Source: Diphasiastrum complanatum
Taxonomy: Eukaryota > Streptophyta > Lycopodiopsida > Lycopodiales > Lycopodiaceae
Reading direction: 5' to 3'
Assembly: GCA_029204225.1 (NCBI GenBank)
Contig: CM055102.1
Span: 15,872,229-15,936,228, forward strand
DNA length: 64,000 nucleotides
Positions within the stretch are counted from its first letter, which is position 1. Every line of letters starts with the position of its first letter. The position numbers were made by a program, and so were the translations under genes. Below the pieces are notes generated by a model that was not told the DNA's origin, made no database searches, and was given only the letters and a program-made list of their open reading frames with translations. Shown piece after piece: positions 47,078 to 59,291 of the stretch.

Positions 47078-48965
47078 CGACCCTAGCCACTTTGCTTAAT
47101 CGAGCAGTTGTCTCTGGCTTCCCTCCTGGTGCACCAACATCATCCACCCCATTCATAAAACTGGTGACCCCATGGACCCTAGTAACTATTGCACCATTAT
47201 GATTGGACATATCATTGCTAAGTTATATGGCACCATCCTCCAGTCAACAGTCAGTTCTGAGGCAGAGTCTAGGAGATTACATGCATTGGGCCAAGTGGGT
47301 TTCAGAGCACACTACTCCACCACAGATCATATCTTCACCCTTCGGGCCATTATTGAGGAGGCTAGACACAGAAGAGAGCAGGTCTTCTATTGTTTTGTTG
47401 ACTTCAGAAAAGCCTTCGACTCTGTTCCACGATCCCTTCTCATTCAGCGTCTGCGTGATCTTGGTTTCTCTACTAACACGATCTTGGCAATGATGGCACT
47501 ATATGAGAGAGTCCTTGGCTGTTTTCAGAGTGATACCGGCATCTCAGACCACATCTAGAGCACTATTGGCATGAAACAGGGTTGTTCTCTATCCCCAACC
47601 TTGTTTGGACTATATATCGACGAGATTGAGAGAGTTATTGAGGGATGCGGTGGCACAGGTTGCAGGCTTGGGAGCATCTTGATTGCTATACTTTTATATG
47701 CAGATGACGTGGTCCTCCTATCTTCTTCCAGAGAGGGATTACAGCGACAGCTAGACAGTCTTCATGCCTTCTGCAGTAGATGGGGATTGGGGGTTAACAT
47801 ATTGAAAACCAGAGTTATGGTTTTCAACACATCGAGAGCTTTTATGCAGCGCCAGGAACTCATCCTTGATGGGCAACCCTTGGAGGTCGTATCTTCTTAC
47901 ACTTACCTTGGCGTGCTTTTTACAGGCCCTATCTTTGGCATGCGACATGCAGCCTCCGCCAGACTTGGGAAGGGTCACGCCTCCCTTGTCTAGTTAGAGC
48001 GCTTCTGTTTCAGACGGTTTATTCGGGATGCCCCGAGTAAATGTCAGCTTTTTGATACTCTCGTTACTCCCACAGCCCTATATGCAGTTGAGGTATGGTG
48101 TGCGGGTCTTACATCATCGGATTGGGCCAGTATTTCACGACTGCAGGTTCTCATGCTATCTCGGATGATACAGGCTAAGCCATCTGTCCCACATCAGATT
48201 ATCCTAACAGAGTTCGTGGTCCCTCCCATACAGCTATCCGCCATCTTCCAGCTTATTCTATATATTCAGCGTATTATGACGTTACCCACAGATGAGCAGA
48301 GATACACACAGACGACACTTGCCTCCTCGCGAGACCTTTATGATCAGGGACATCGACTATCATGGTTCTCTCAGGCCTCCCGAATACTGGATACACTTGG
48401 GATTTCTATCACAGACCTTCCATCGGGCACCCATGAGTATATCAGACGCTTTCTCTATAGAGCATACCTAAGCCGGACATGGCAGGGATAGCTCGGGGTC
48501 AAACCCGACTATTACAGGACACACTTTCTGGAGCTAGACACTGTTGGATTTCCAGTTTTGCCACACTATCTCACCTCAGGACTATCTCATGGGCTTCGGT
48601 TTATTCTGGGCCAGTTCCGAGTGTCCTCACACCAGTTGGCGATTGAGACTGGACGCTTCAAGGGTACCCCACGAGAGGAGCGGCTTTGTCAGTTATGTTC
48701 ATTATCTATGGTCGAGACAGAGGAGCATTTCCTTTTCACATGTCCAGTTTACTATGAGATCAGAGGGCGATATCATTGCCTTTTTTGTCAGACATCAGTT
48801 ACATTACGGTCCCTCATCTCATATGAGGACCCTAGATGTGTGGCACTTATGATACATGAGATGTCCCTCCTGCGTCAGGACCTATGTTCAGACAGCTCAA
48901 CACACCTATCCAGACACACAGTCTCAGATTATATCCTTCTTCTCTCGCCGGAGAGGGTGCATCCT
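47078..48965 (+). pseudogene. LINE ORF2 reverse transcriptase and C-terminus
   Basis: It starts in the pre-RT region (TLLNRAVVSGFPPG), then SNYCTIMIGHIIAKLYG, GFRAHYSTTDHIF, YCFVDFRKAFDSVPRS (first catalytic Asp), MKQGCSLSPTLFGLYID, LLYADDVVLLSSS (catalytic YADD), VNILKTRVMVFNTSR and TYLGVLF. The C-terminal zinc motif CQLCSLSMVETEEHFLFTC (CxxC...HxxxxC) is at about 48690-48745. Several stops and frameshifts. It breaks at about 48960 where an opposite-strand gypsy begins. Reverse transcription at the nicked target is the family role. Confidence 0.88.
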
Positions 48966-51173
48966 GATTTGGTAATATCCAGAACGAAGGTCTATCTTGG
49001 AAAAGATTTTAGAGGTACCGAGCTGGTCAAAGAGGTCATCCATGTGTGGAATAGGGTACTGATTATGAATAGTCAACTTATTTAAAGCACGATAATCAAT
49101 ACAAAGGCGTTTGGTACCATCTTTCTTATTAATAAGGAGAACAAGAGCACCAAAAGGGCTGTGACTAGGAACAATGAGACCCTGATCTAACAAGGCAGTA
49201 ATATGGAGCTCAAGCTCATCACGCTCAGATCGAGACATACGATAAGGGGGACGGGAGGGAGGAGCAGAACCAGGACGCAAATCAATATGATGGTTCACGT
49301 CACGTAATGGTGGTAGCATCGTAGGTTCTGAAAAGACAAAAGTATACTGATGTAATAAGTCAGAAATCACCTGAGGAACAGCTACTGGTGTAGAAACTGG
49401 AGGAACTGGTACTGCCCGCTGAACACATAATAAGGCAGCACAATGAGCCTTCGGCAGGCTGCGAATAAAATGCTTCCCAGTAATGAACTGGAAGTCTCCC
49501 TGAGAATCAATGCCCACAAGTGAGTGTGTAACTGCATCATGTACAAATGTCAATGTCTGCTGTGTCAAGTCCAGTGTAACGGCTCCAAGAGATGCAAACC
49601 AATCAGCACCAAGGATAAGATCATAACGCTCCATAGGGATAATGTAAAGATCTGCCTGTCCAGAGAAATCTCCAATGCGGTATGGTAAACGCTGAAACAT
49701 CTGAGAACTAGGAAAAGAATGAGAAGTGGCAACCTCAACTGTGAGAGGCTGGGAAGCAGGAACAGGTGAAGCACGGATCCGACTAGTGATATAACTGCTA
49801 ATAAAAGAATGAGTGCTACCAGTATCAACTAAAGCAATATACTCTCGACCTGTAATACGCACACGTAACCGAATGGAGCGAGGACCAGGACGCCCTGTCC
49901 AAGTAGCATAGGCAAGCTGAGCTTGGCAAGTAGCAGGAAGTAAATCAGGGGAAGGCTCAGAGGATAAGTCAGGCTCATCAGAAATATGAATGTAGATATC
50001 GGAATTATCTGGAGTAGTGCCCTCATGGTAAAAAACAGCAGTAGTAGTAGGGAGAGGCTGGCGGCAATCACGGGCAAGATGGTCAGGACTCTTACAACGA
50101 AAGCAAAGACGCTTCTGTTGAAGATCAGCGAACTCTGCAGACGTGTAACGTCGGACAAAAGCAGGTCGAGGAGTCGGAGGACGAGGAGGCGAAGGGGCAA
50201 TGGAGAGAGCTGGAACAGAAGGGGCTGGTGTAGGGGTGAACGTAGCGGGAAAAGATGAAGCAGAAGGACGGGGTCGGGAGAAGCGGGAAGGAAGGGTGTC
50301 AGAGTACTTATGCTATAAAGTACTGGCAAGAGACATCGCCTCAACAAGTGTGGTAGGACGGAAGGAAGAAACATCATAACGTAAAGCACCACGAAGCCCA
50401 ACAATGTAACGAGAAATAAGCTCAGTGGGCTGTAGATCTGTGAAAAGATAAGAAAGCTCCATAAACTGATATGTATAAGAAGCAAGATCACTGGTTTGAG
50501 TGAGACTACGGAATGTATCACGTTGGCGGTCAAGCCACTGAGGATCAATCATAGCATGGCGGAGGTCACGGCGAAAAGTATGCCATACATGGAGCCCTTC
50601 CCGATCAGGATCAACTCTATAAACTCGCCACCACATGGCGGCACGTCCATCTAAATGTAAAGCAGCCAACTGGATTTTCTGAGGATCAGTCTTGGGGTAA
50701 ATCTGAAAATATGTGTCAAGCTTAGCAAACCAATTCTCTAATAAGTTCCCGTCGGAGGAACCGGAATAGGTAGCAAGCTGTACCCTATCACGAAAGTCTC
50801 GAGCAAAGTGTGCGTCAGGAAGTGGGGGACGAGGAAAGAAACCAGGAGGTGGGTTAGATGGAATGAACGGTCCACCACCAGGCTGACTAGCAGAAGAAGA
50901 TGGAAATCCAAATGGAGGGGGAGTCCCAAATGTAGGAAAAACAGGAGCTTTACCAGGACCATGAGGCTATAAAGAATCAATCTGTGACTGCATAGTAATA
51001 AAGCCGGTCATAACTGAATCGAAGCGAAGAACGAGGCCAGAAAGGGTCTCATCCATGTGACGAAACTGATCGGATAAGGTTTCCTGAGGAGTCTCACTCG
51101 GGGTAGGTGAATGTGCCATAATGATAGTGGAAGGAATAGACGAAAACTTGAGGGAGCGGACTCTTGTCGTCAC
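48955..51173 (-). pseudogene. Gypsy A: gag, protease and N-terminal RT
   Basis: The - strand frame begins near 51117 (MAHSPTPSETPQET), with Gag core LHLDGRAAMWWRVY and LASYTYQFMELSYLF (50669-50313), Pro/Ser-rich stretch, zinc knuckle [14 protein letters not shown] (about 50100), protease [14 protein letters not shown] and LILGADWF (49830-49590), then RT entry [29 protein letters not shown] and [11 protein letters not shown]. It ends abruptly at about 48955 inside RT at the LINE. Few stops: one at 50316 in the linker and one near 50968. Its own LTR and primer site lie upstream at 51784-52211, so it has an intact 5' end and a lost 3' end. Confidence 0.9.
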
Positions 51174-51783
51174 CCCAAATTAGCCTATTATAACCAATAT
51201 TATCACAACTGAAAAAAAACAAACAACAATGAACAATGGAGAAGCTGTAAAAATGCGTTGGACAGCCAGGGATACAATGTGAATTTGAAAGAGTAAACGG
51301 AGTCAGAATTCCTGAAAATGTGGTGGAGAATGAGCGCGCGACAGCCTTTTGATAAGCTGTAAAAGATGGCTGGAATTGGAGAAAAAAAAAAAAAAAGGCA
51401 AAAGTGACAAGTTGGGAGTGCTGAGGCAGCGATTTACAGGATTTTAGCTGTTTGGAATAGCAAATGATGTCGGAATTGGGTAGTTTTTGGATGAGGATGG
51501 GCGCTGGACAGTCATGGAACTAACTGTGGAAGATGGCTGCAAACTGGAAAAATATCAGACGAAAGTGATAGGTCGGAAGGCAGGGACAGCGATGGAAAGG
51601 AAGAGGAGGAGCGCTGGGCAGCAAAGAAAAGAGGGGACAAAACAGGGGGAACGCTGGGCAGGAAGGAGTGGAAGGAGCAGCGATTGAACAGGGCTGTCAA
51701 AACGGTAATGGAGCTGTAGGAACAACGATGGAGGAGCAAGGCAAGGCAGCAAAGAAAAAATTCCAGATTGTGCTCAGAACAGT
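51174..51783 (-). other. Leader of gypsy A
   Basis: About 610 bases between primer site and gag, GA-rich on the + strand, with no conserved frame. Short frames on both strands are not supported. Confidence 0.5.
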
Positions 51784-51795
51784 GCTCTGATACCA
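51784..51795 (-). other. Primer binding site of gypsy A
   Basis: The - strand reads TGGTATCAGAGC, adjacent to the LTR end ...TTCGTAACT. Confidence 0.92.
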
Positions 51796-52211
51796 AGTTA
51801 CGAATAGAGCCACAACTGATCTAGAATTGAGCTATGAAAGCATCACATAAACAAGACTTAACCCTAGAAAGCAGGAAAGAGAGAGATTAAGGAGGCTAAA
51901 GAGAGAGATCAATATCATCAGCTGAATGACAAATGACACAGTTTCCCTACTTATAGCCAAGAGGAAGCCCTAAAAGGAAGCTTCCAGTGGCTAGGGCCCA
52001 ACTGGGAGGGATTATAGTGCGCCCTCCAAGAAAGCCCCCACTCTCCAGTAATATGTCCAAATGGCCTAATAATGAATAATAAGGCCAAAGGCCAACCATA
52101 TAGTCTGAATGTCACTAATGAATAAAAAAGGGCCCAAGGCCTGCTTATGCATAAAGTAAAGTAACTGTAAATGTAAATGGATGCGGCGAATGTAATGAGC
52201 CGAGTCCATAA
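51796..52211 (-). repeat. Gypsy LTR (TTATGGACT family) joining B to A
   Basis: It starts TTATGGACTCGGCTCATTAC at 52211 (- strand), has GGGCGCACTATAAT and promoter-like TATAAGTAGGG, and ends at the primer site. Same family as 22189-22543. On its upstream side is the gypsy B polyprotein, cut inside the chromodomain; on its downstream side is gypsy A. Confidence 0.82.
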
Positions 52212-55200
52212 CTCTCCACCTGACTAAAAATTCCCGAAGCACTCTATTCCTTAGAGTTTTCTGTCGGCTATTAACAATTGCCTCGGGTTCAGGTGGTCCA
52301 CTCGCGGACTCATCACGAAGAAGCTCCACTAGATCTTCCATAGGGACTAGGGTTTTCCCAATCCCCAATGAGGGTTTCAACTTATAAACATGGAAAACAT
52401 GATGAATTCCAACGTTAGCTGGAAGGTCTAGTTTGTATGCGACCTTGTTTATCACTTGGATAACCTCAAAAGGACCGCAATACCTAGGCGCCAACTTTGC
52501 ACACTTAATAGTTTTCAAGCCCCTAGAGTGACTAGGAAGATCAGCATAGTGCCTTGCCCTGTCCTGGGCACTTCTTATGCTATCTTTAGCCAACTATAAC
52601 ATTTCTTGCATATCCGCAAGGAGATCAGCTGCGGCTTGCACCCTAACGTTCTCAACAAACAGTTGAGCTAGTTCTGGAGCTTTAACAGTAGTTTTTGTTG
52701 GGATAAATGAGCAAACTTCGTAAGTCTGTCAACAATGACTCAAACCGAATCGTGGCCATAGATATACTTTCTCACTTTTCGGTAGGAATATCTAAAGGAT
52801 GTAATAGGCCACTAGCTTTTAGCCTCTCTGCTTTATTTAACTGGCACTTAGCACATTTAAGTACATAGGCCTCTACTTGACTTTTCATCTTATACCACCA
52901 AAATTGCCGTCGAACTAAGTCAAGTGTTCTTTGTATACTCGGATGTCCTGCACATGGACTATCATGACACTCATGCAAGATTTGGGCCCTTACTGTGTCA
53001 TTCTCCGGTACACACACCTTGCCTTTACGAAACAAAATCCTGTTTCGAATAGTAAAATTCGTTTCAGTCTTTCCCTGATTCGAGGAATCTTGCATACCAG
53101 AAAGTACTTGTTGCCAATACTTTCCTAGAAAGGATTGGACTCATATAGTCCTTGGAGAGATTGAAACAACCCCGGTTCTATACCAGTAAAGCATAACTGA
53201 TTAATAACCGGTAAACGACTAAAAAGCATCCGCTAAAGTACTTCCTTTACAATAACGTATAGAAAAGTCAAAGATTTGCATCAGCTCAGCCCATCTAGCT
53301 TGCCTCCCCTTTAAATCTGTAGCATCACAAAAATATCGAAGAGTCTGATGATCCGTCAAAACCTCAAATCTGGCTCCATACAAATAAATGTTGCCAAATT
53401 TTCAAGGCATGAACAATTGCAAACAGTTCATTCTCATAGGTACAATACCTAGATTGAGCAGGATTGAGTTTCTTGCTTTCATAAGCAACAAGATGTCCAT
53501 CTTGAATCAAAACAGCTCCAATAGCATAATCACTGGCATTGGTCCTAACCACAAAAGCCTTATTAGGATCGCCAATGATTAGTATTGGTGCTGAAGTGAC
53601 TTTTCTTAAGCAACTCAAAACAATATTCATATCCTCCGTCCACTCCACTAGTGGACTCTTAGCCCTCCAACTTAGCTTCTTATAGCCTTTCAAGGCCTGG
53701 GTAAGAGGAAATGCCAATCGAGCAAATTGGGGAATATGCCCACGGAAAAATCCTACAAACCCCAAGAAAGACTTGATTTCCTGAGCTGTGGTAAGAATAG
53801 GCCATTCAATAACCCTCTAGATAAGATCGGTCTCGATCTCCGCTCCTCGTTCGGAAATCTTATGCCACAAGTAGGACAATTCCTTAGCAAAAAAGTCACA
53901 CTTAGACTCTTTGGCAAAGAGCTTTTCCCTTTTTAGGATGTCCAGGACAATCCTAAGATGCTCTTTATGTTCCGCCAAAGTCTTACTGAACACTAGGATA
54001 TCATCTAAGCAAACCACTACGAATCTTCCCAAATATGGCCTGAACAAATCGTTCATCATCTGTTGGAAAATTGTCGGTGCATTGGTTAGACCAAAAGGTA
54101 ACACCAAAAATTCATAGTGTCCAAAGCAAGTTCGAAAACCCGTTTTTGGTATATCTGCCCTAATGTGTATCTGATGATATTCCGATCCTAGATCTGTCTT
54201 GGTAAAGTACTTAGCACCACCAAGATGATCTATTAGGTCATCCATTCGCGGTAGTGGATATCTATTCTTAACGGTTACCTTGTTAATCGATGCAAGACCT
54301 TATAGTCACATCCTTCTTGGCAACCAGAACCACTGGTGATGCCCAAGGAGACTTACTAGGTTGTACCCACCCCTTCTTCAGGTAATCATGTAAATGCCTA
54401 CTTACCTCAACCTCTTCCGATGCACTCATCCGATAAGGACGTTGTGCGATCGGAATTGAACCAGGTATAAGGTCGATTTTATGATCAACTGTCCTTTCGG
54501 GTGGTAAACCCAACAAAATCAATTCTCAATGACTTATTCTTATCAAAATCTTATTGTTGCCCGAGAACAATATCTACATTAGCTAATACAACAGCATGGA
54601 ATTCTAGTTTTTCAGAGTAATCCTGTATGTGTAACTCTACTCAGGAACAAGATAATCTATAAACTCAGAATTGCTTCCCAATGCCAAGGTCACACAATAC
54701 TTTTTCTCACTCTTTTGGGTAGGAAGGTTTAGCGTCTGCACCAAATTAACATTAATAAAGTTATGAGTGGATCCTGTGTCAAAAAGGACATTAACAACTT
54801 GATCTTTAATGCAAATAAGGTCATTAGTCCAAAAACTAAAGAACTAAGAAAACATACATCCATCTCATTACTTCGAGATAGATTACCTGAGGTAGAAGCT
54901 GGTTTTTTGACGCAATCTTGTGCAAGGTGACCCTCGCCATTGCACTTAAAGCACATGTATTCTTACGAGCTTCAGCTATATCTTTGCCACCCTAATGGTT
55001 TTTAAAGTTTTTCTTGGTTTTCTTAGGATTGTTGGAATTGGGATGTGTTTCATTAACAGTTTTCCTATCCTTCCTCTTGACTTGAAAACCTTTCTTTGGC
55101 TCATTAGGCTGGTGACCCCTAGATGGCTTAGGTGTGTCATCAAAATACTTTGCAGCCCTAATAGCATCCTCTAGGGTTTTTGGATGGTTCCTACGAACAT

Positions 55201-55560
55201 CCACTTGGTAATCTTTTGGTAATCCATCAATAAACATTAACATTTGTACCTTTGGTGGAATGTCACTATAAAGTGGATTCAGGAATAAATTGTTCCAAAC
55301 CTTTATTCATTGTTAAATGACTCAACTTTTCAAAGTGTACATAGTCATCTAATAGTGGTAGGAAGTATTCCCTAAAAACTATGCAAAAATCATCCCATGT
55401 ACAAGGTTGATTGGCTTTTGCAACTAGGTCATCCCACCATACTAAGGCTCTTCCTTCAAGGAACATAGTTACAATGGACAACTTTTCACATTCAGGGAAT
55501 TGGTTCATGCCAAAGTATTTGTTCCATACATTAAGCCACGAACTTACCACTTGCAAGTTT
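52212..55560 (-). pseudogene. Gypsy B: gag through integrase and chromodomain, gapped
   Basis: On the - strand: Gag (VSSWLNVWNKYFGMNQF, LEGRALVWWDD, about 55560-55266), zinc knuckle CFKCNGEGHLAQDC (about 54950), protease VLFDTGSTHNFIN (about 54780), RT ([46 protein letters not shown]; 54522-53817), RNase H (RTNASDYAIGAVL, YENELFAIVHAL; 53765-53364), integrase zinc domain (CHDSPCAGHPS...CAKCQLNK, about 52960-52840), then GPF/chromodomain region (APRYCGPFEVIQVINK, VLREFLVRWR). The integrase core is deleted between about 52770 and 52600. Many frameshifts. It ends at 52212 exactly at GGTGGAGAG, where the LTR starts. Confidence 0.9.
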
Positions 55561-56577
55561 CCTCTTGATGAGACACCGCTGTTCATCAAACTGCACCACC
55601 ATGTGTTGCTTTGCAATAGCTGATACTGAAAGTAAGTTTTTCTTGATTCTTGGTACATAAAGCACATCCTTTATGTTTCCAATCTTCCCTGAAGGTAGTT
55701 GTACTTGTACTTTTCCAACTCCCTTTATATCATATGTGTAGTTGTCCCCCAACTTCACATTTGACCCATCATTTAATTTTTGAAAATTAGATAGCCAGTC
55801 TTGCTTAGGTGTCATGTGCTTTGAAGCTCCTGAATCAATATTCCAATAGTCATCTTCCTTCGAGAAGCCACTACCAGAAGATGTTGATGCCGACAACAAC
55901 TCATAGTCTTCAAGATCCAAAGCACTCAATTTTGCATTAGACGTTTCTTCTTCTTCAGCAAAATTCCTGTCCTGCTCTTTCTTGAGTTTGTTGTGCTAGC
56001 ACTCCTTTGCATAATGTCCTAATTTTCCACAAATTAAGCAGTTTCCTTTTCAAACCACTTTCTTTCCATCGTCTAACCGATTTGATTGATTCTCCTCCAT
56101 ATCTTGCTGCTTCTCTTCTTCTTCTTCCCTTTGCCACCCTTCTTGGAACTTTGCTCTTGCTTCTTTGCCAGGATTGCCCGTTCCTTGAAATCGTCCCTGT
56201 TGACAATATTTTGTCATCTCATTTCTTCTTGTAGTAAGATAGCATTTAGCTCACTTGTTCAGATCTGCATGCACCTAAAAAGCACCTATTCAGATCTGCA
56301 TGCACCTGAAAAGCATCTGTTCAGATCTGCTTGTCTCAGAAGTCACCTGTTCAGATACTGCCTCCCTCAGATGCACCTGCTCCAGATGTGACCTGCACCA
56401 GACAACTAGCAAACAACTAGAAAATTTTTGATTCAGATGTATCGACAACCAATAACTTTCCGTCAATCTTCTCCTAGAAGATTCCCGTTGTTTTTCTAAC
56501 AACGTTGACTCCACATGTAGCTTCAGCTCCTCCAATCTGATTGCACACCTGCAAATACAAACTCTCTCTCTCACCAA
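55531..56577 (-). pseudogene. Copia gag and protease fused to gypsy B
   Basis: On the - strand, downstream of a primer site: an N-terminal Gag stretch (56577 on), zinc knuckle CLICGKLGHYAKEC (about 56035), then protease YWNIDSGASKHMTPKQDWL and VLYVPRIKKNLLSVSAIAKQ to about 55560. The catalytic D-S-G is present. The frame passes from copia (RKLASGKFVA) directly into gypsy Gag sequence (SSWLNVW) near 55550, so copia integrase, RT and RNase H are replaced by another element. Stops lie in the gag-protease linker. Confidence 0.82.
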
Positions 56578-56584
56578 AGAGCCT

Positions 56585-56596
56585 GCTCTGATACCA
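56585..56596 (-). other. Primer binding site
   Basis: The - strand reads TGGTATCAGAGC followed by AGGCTCTTTGGTGAGAG, a copia-like leader. It abuts the LTR at 56597. Confidence 0.92.
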
Positions 56597-57034
56597 TGTC
56601 AAAATTTGTGATACAAATTCTAGATGAAGATACTAGTCCTACTAGCACTCACACAAAACCAAGCATAGAGAGAATTCAGATCATAGGAGAATTGAGCAAT
56701 TTGCTCTAGCATAATGGAATGATTGTGGTGGGGCGCTAGCCTACTTAAATAGTTTCTCTAATGAATGAGAAAAGCTAAGAGCCTAAAGCAAATAGCAAAA
56801 TAGCAAAAGCTAATCGCTAATAATACTACCTATATTTGATAAAGACCAAAAATGAACTTCTAAGTACTAAATAGATCCTAATCTATTTGTAGTGCGCCCA
56901 CCTACATGCATAAGCCTTAAAAAACGAATTTACTATAAATAGAATGGCCCCTAAAAATAGCACGTAGGCATGGCCAAACTATCATTAAGGGATATCAAAT
57001 AAACATTAATTCCTCACATGAGCCGAGTCCATAA
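56597..57034 (-). repeat. LTR between gypsy C and the copia gag
   Basis: It starts TTATGGACTCGGCTCATG at 57034 right after a GGGGAGAG polypurine tract and ends ...AAATTTTGACA at the primer site: 438 bases. It shares the first 17 bases and GGGCGCACTA with the LTR at 51796-52211 but is otherwise diverged. It has pol and PPT on one side and a primer site with copia gag on the other. Confidence 0.78.
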
Positions 57035-58400
57035 CTCTCCCCGACACAAAAATAAGACCCAACTACCGAAAAAAAAGTGGATCATATAGTAGCAAGCCCT
57101 AGTGGATCAACAACTAGAACAACATCTGATCTAGAGGAATCAACAAGTGCAGCAAGAGCACGAGCTTGATCCGCAAGTGATGGTGTATGATAAAAGACAT
57201 CAATAGGCTCCCATGTGGCCTCAACAGGACGACCATCCCACTGGACCAAAAACTGAATCTGCAGGCGGCGTCAACTATGGTATAGACGAACCTGTAATAT
57301 AGCAGCAGATAAAAATGGAAACAACTTGGGAGCAGTAGGAAACTCAACATCACAAGGAGCGTCATTCTCAATAGAACCTCCAAAATGTGATAAGGCCCAT
57401 AATAATGTGGTGCAAGCTTTTTAGTAGAAGCATGACCTTGGATAAAATGATGACGTGCAAACCGTAGGCATAGATAAACCATATCTCCAAGTTGAAACTC
57501 AACATGGCGTCGGTGACGATCAACTGAGGTCTGATAACGCTGCTGAACATGCTGTAAATGAGAAGTTAGAACTGGCCGGGTAATAAGCTCACGGGCACCT
57601 GATAGAAAGGATGCAAGTGTCACAAGTGTATCCTCAAGAGGAAGAGGAATGCCAGGTAAAAGAGGTGTATAGCCATGACGTAAAAAAAATGGTGAGACGC
57701 GTGTGCTGGTACTAACAGAGCTATTATAGCTATACTTTGCTAAACATAGATGCTGATCCCAATCCTTCCTAGAAGGAGTAATAAAATGGCATAAATAATC
57801 CTCAAGGATCTTGTTAAGGACCTCAAACTGCCCATCAGAAGTAGAGTGATAAGCAGAACCCATAAAAAGCTATGTACATCCAAGATACGCATAAGCTCTG
57901 TCCAGAATATGGATGTAAACTTAGTATCCCGATCAAAAAGGATAGTACGAGGAAATCCATGCAGGCGGAAAATCTCTGATAGGAACAAACGTGCACATTG
58001 CTCTGCTGTGATAATACTACGAACTAGTATAAAATGTGCCTGTTTCGAGAACCTGTCAACTACCACCATACATGAATCATGACCACGCTGTGGGTACGGG
58101 GAAGGCCAAGGATAAAGTCCATAGATATATCAGTCCACTGGCGATGAGGAATAGGCCAACTTTGGAGCAAGCCAACAGACTTAGCACGGGAGTACTTATT
58201 ACGAAGACAGAAAGGGCAGGTACGAATAAGTACAACAAGCTTGCAGGTGAACCTTGACTCCTGCATGCTCGACATGGATGCCACACTACACGATGCCAAT
58301 GGAGAGCAGTTGAGAGGAGGAGACGGGTGTGAGTCACCATATACAAGTTTCATTGCAGAGCTTATAAAATACCAGAAAACTAGCAATGACAAAAAGCATA
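57035..58400 (-). pseudogene. Gypsy C: integrase and chromodomain-like tail
   Basis: On the - strand: a decayed zinc domain, WTDISMDFILGLPRT (about 58150), VVVDRFSKQAHFI, SEIFRLHGFPRTILFDRDTK (catalytic Asp pair region), then SAYHSTSDGQFEVLNKILED (the usual catalytic Glu region, here QFEV where most elements have QTER), WDQHLCLAKYSYNSS, KLAPHYYGPYHILE, and in another frame QWDGRPVEATWEPIDVFYHT to a stop near 57080. Frameshifts at about 57900 and 57400. RT and upstream parts are lost where an LTR begins near 58400. It ends in its own polypurine tract and LTR. The tail at 21776-21972 is the same family. Confidence 0.87.
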
Positions 58401-59291
58401 TGTAAGGTAAGCTTTAACAGCTAAGAAGGGCAGCCCACCAAGCTTTTGAGTAGATGTCCACCAATGCCTCCAAAAGTCCTCCAATGTGCCTCTCTTCCAA
58501 TGCTCCTAAGATCCTTCCAAAAGTAGACAAACAAGATGGCCTCAAGAATTACCACCCAACATAGCTAAGATCCAAGCACAAGACAGACCTATCTAGCACC
58601 CCCTTGCTAAACCACAATCACAAGCATGCTCAAGATCCTACTCCCATCGTAGTCCCATATTAAAGATGATGATCCTCTCAAGAGCAAGCAAGCAAAATCT
58701 AAGCTCTCTACACACTAGTAATCCACTAGAGGATAGATGCAAATCACAACACAAGAAATCTCCCTTCAATTGGGCGGCCTCCCCCTCTCTTATAGATAGC
58801 CAATGACACACTCCAAAGCACTATGGAATGCCCACACAAGCCAATGAGAAAAGGGGCAATGGAAGGGCCAAGAGGCCCACAAGTTAGTGGAATGTCAAAA
58901 GACCCTTCCATAACTTCTGGTTCTTGAAATTAATTTCTTGGATTATTTAGGGGCATCTTGGGACCCTAGTAGGTGCGCCCTCCTACTAGTCCCCCGTGAT
59001 CCGTATGTGATGGCTAATTTTGGCCCAAGGCCTATTATGTGATCATGGCTCAAGGTTGAGACCCAAGGTCTAAGAAAATGACCAATTTTCATGGTAAGGT
59101 CCTCCTAACACCTCACTAGGTTCCATATCTCCATCCCAGGCATAGACACCTACATGTCCTTATCCAAAGACACAAGTACCTTAATCCAAAGGCACCTACC
59201 CTTAATCCAAGGGTGACTCGCCATTTAGCCCCCCAGACACTAAATGGGCAGATAGGGGTTAAAGTACTGCTAGTTACATAGGTATGAAACA
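58401..59291 (-). repeat. 3' LTR of gypsy B-family copy
   Basis: On the - strand it starts TGTTTCATACC at 59291, directly after polypurine AAGGGGGAAGGAA, and contains a promoter-like CTATAAGAGAG near 58793. The right boundary against gypsy C near 58400 is approximate. Confidence 0.6.

Noticed and set aside
49829-50548. A 239-codon hydrophobic open frame on the - strand suggesting a membrane protein
   Set aside because: It is a shadow of the gypsy A frame, which carries the zinc knuckle and protease motifs in the same interval.
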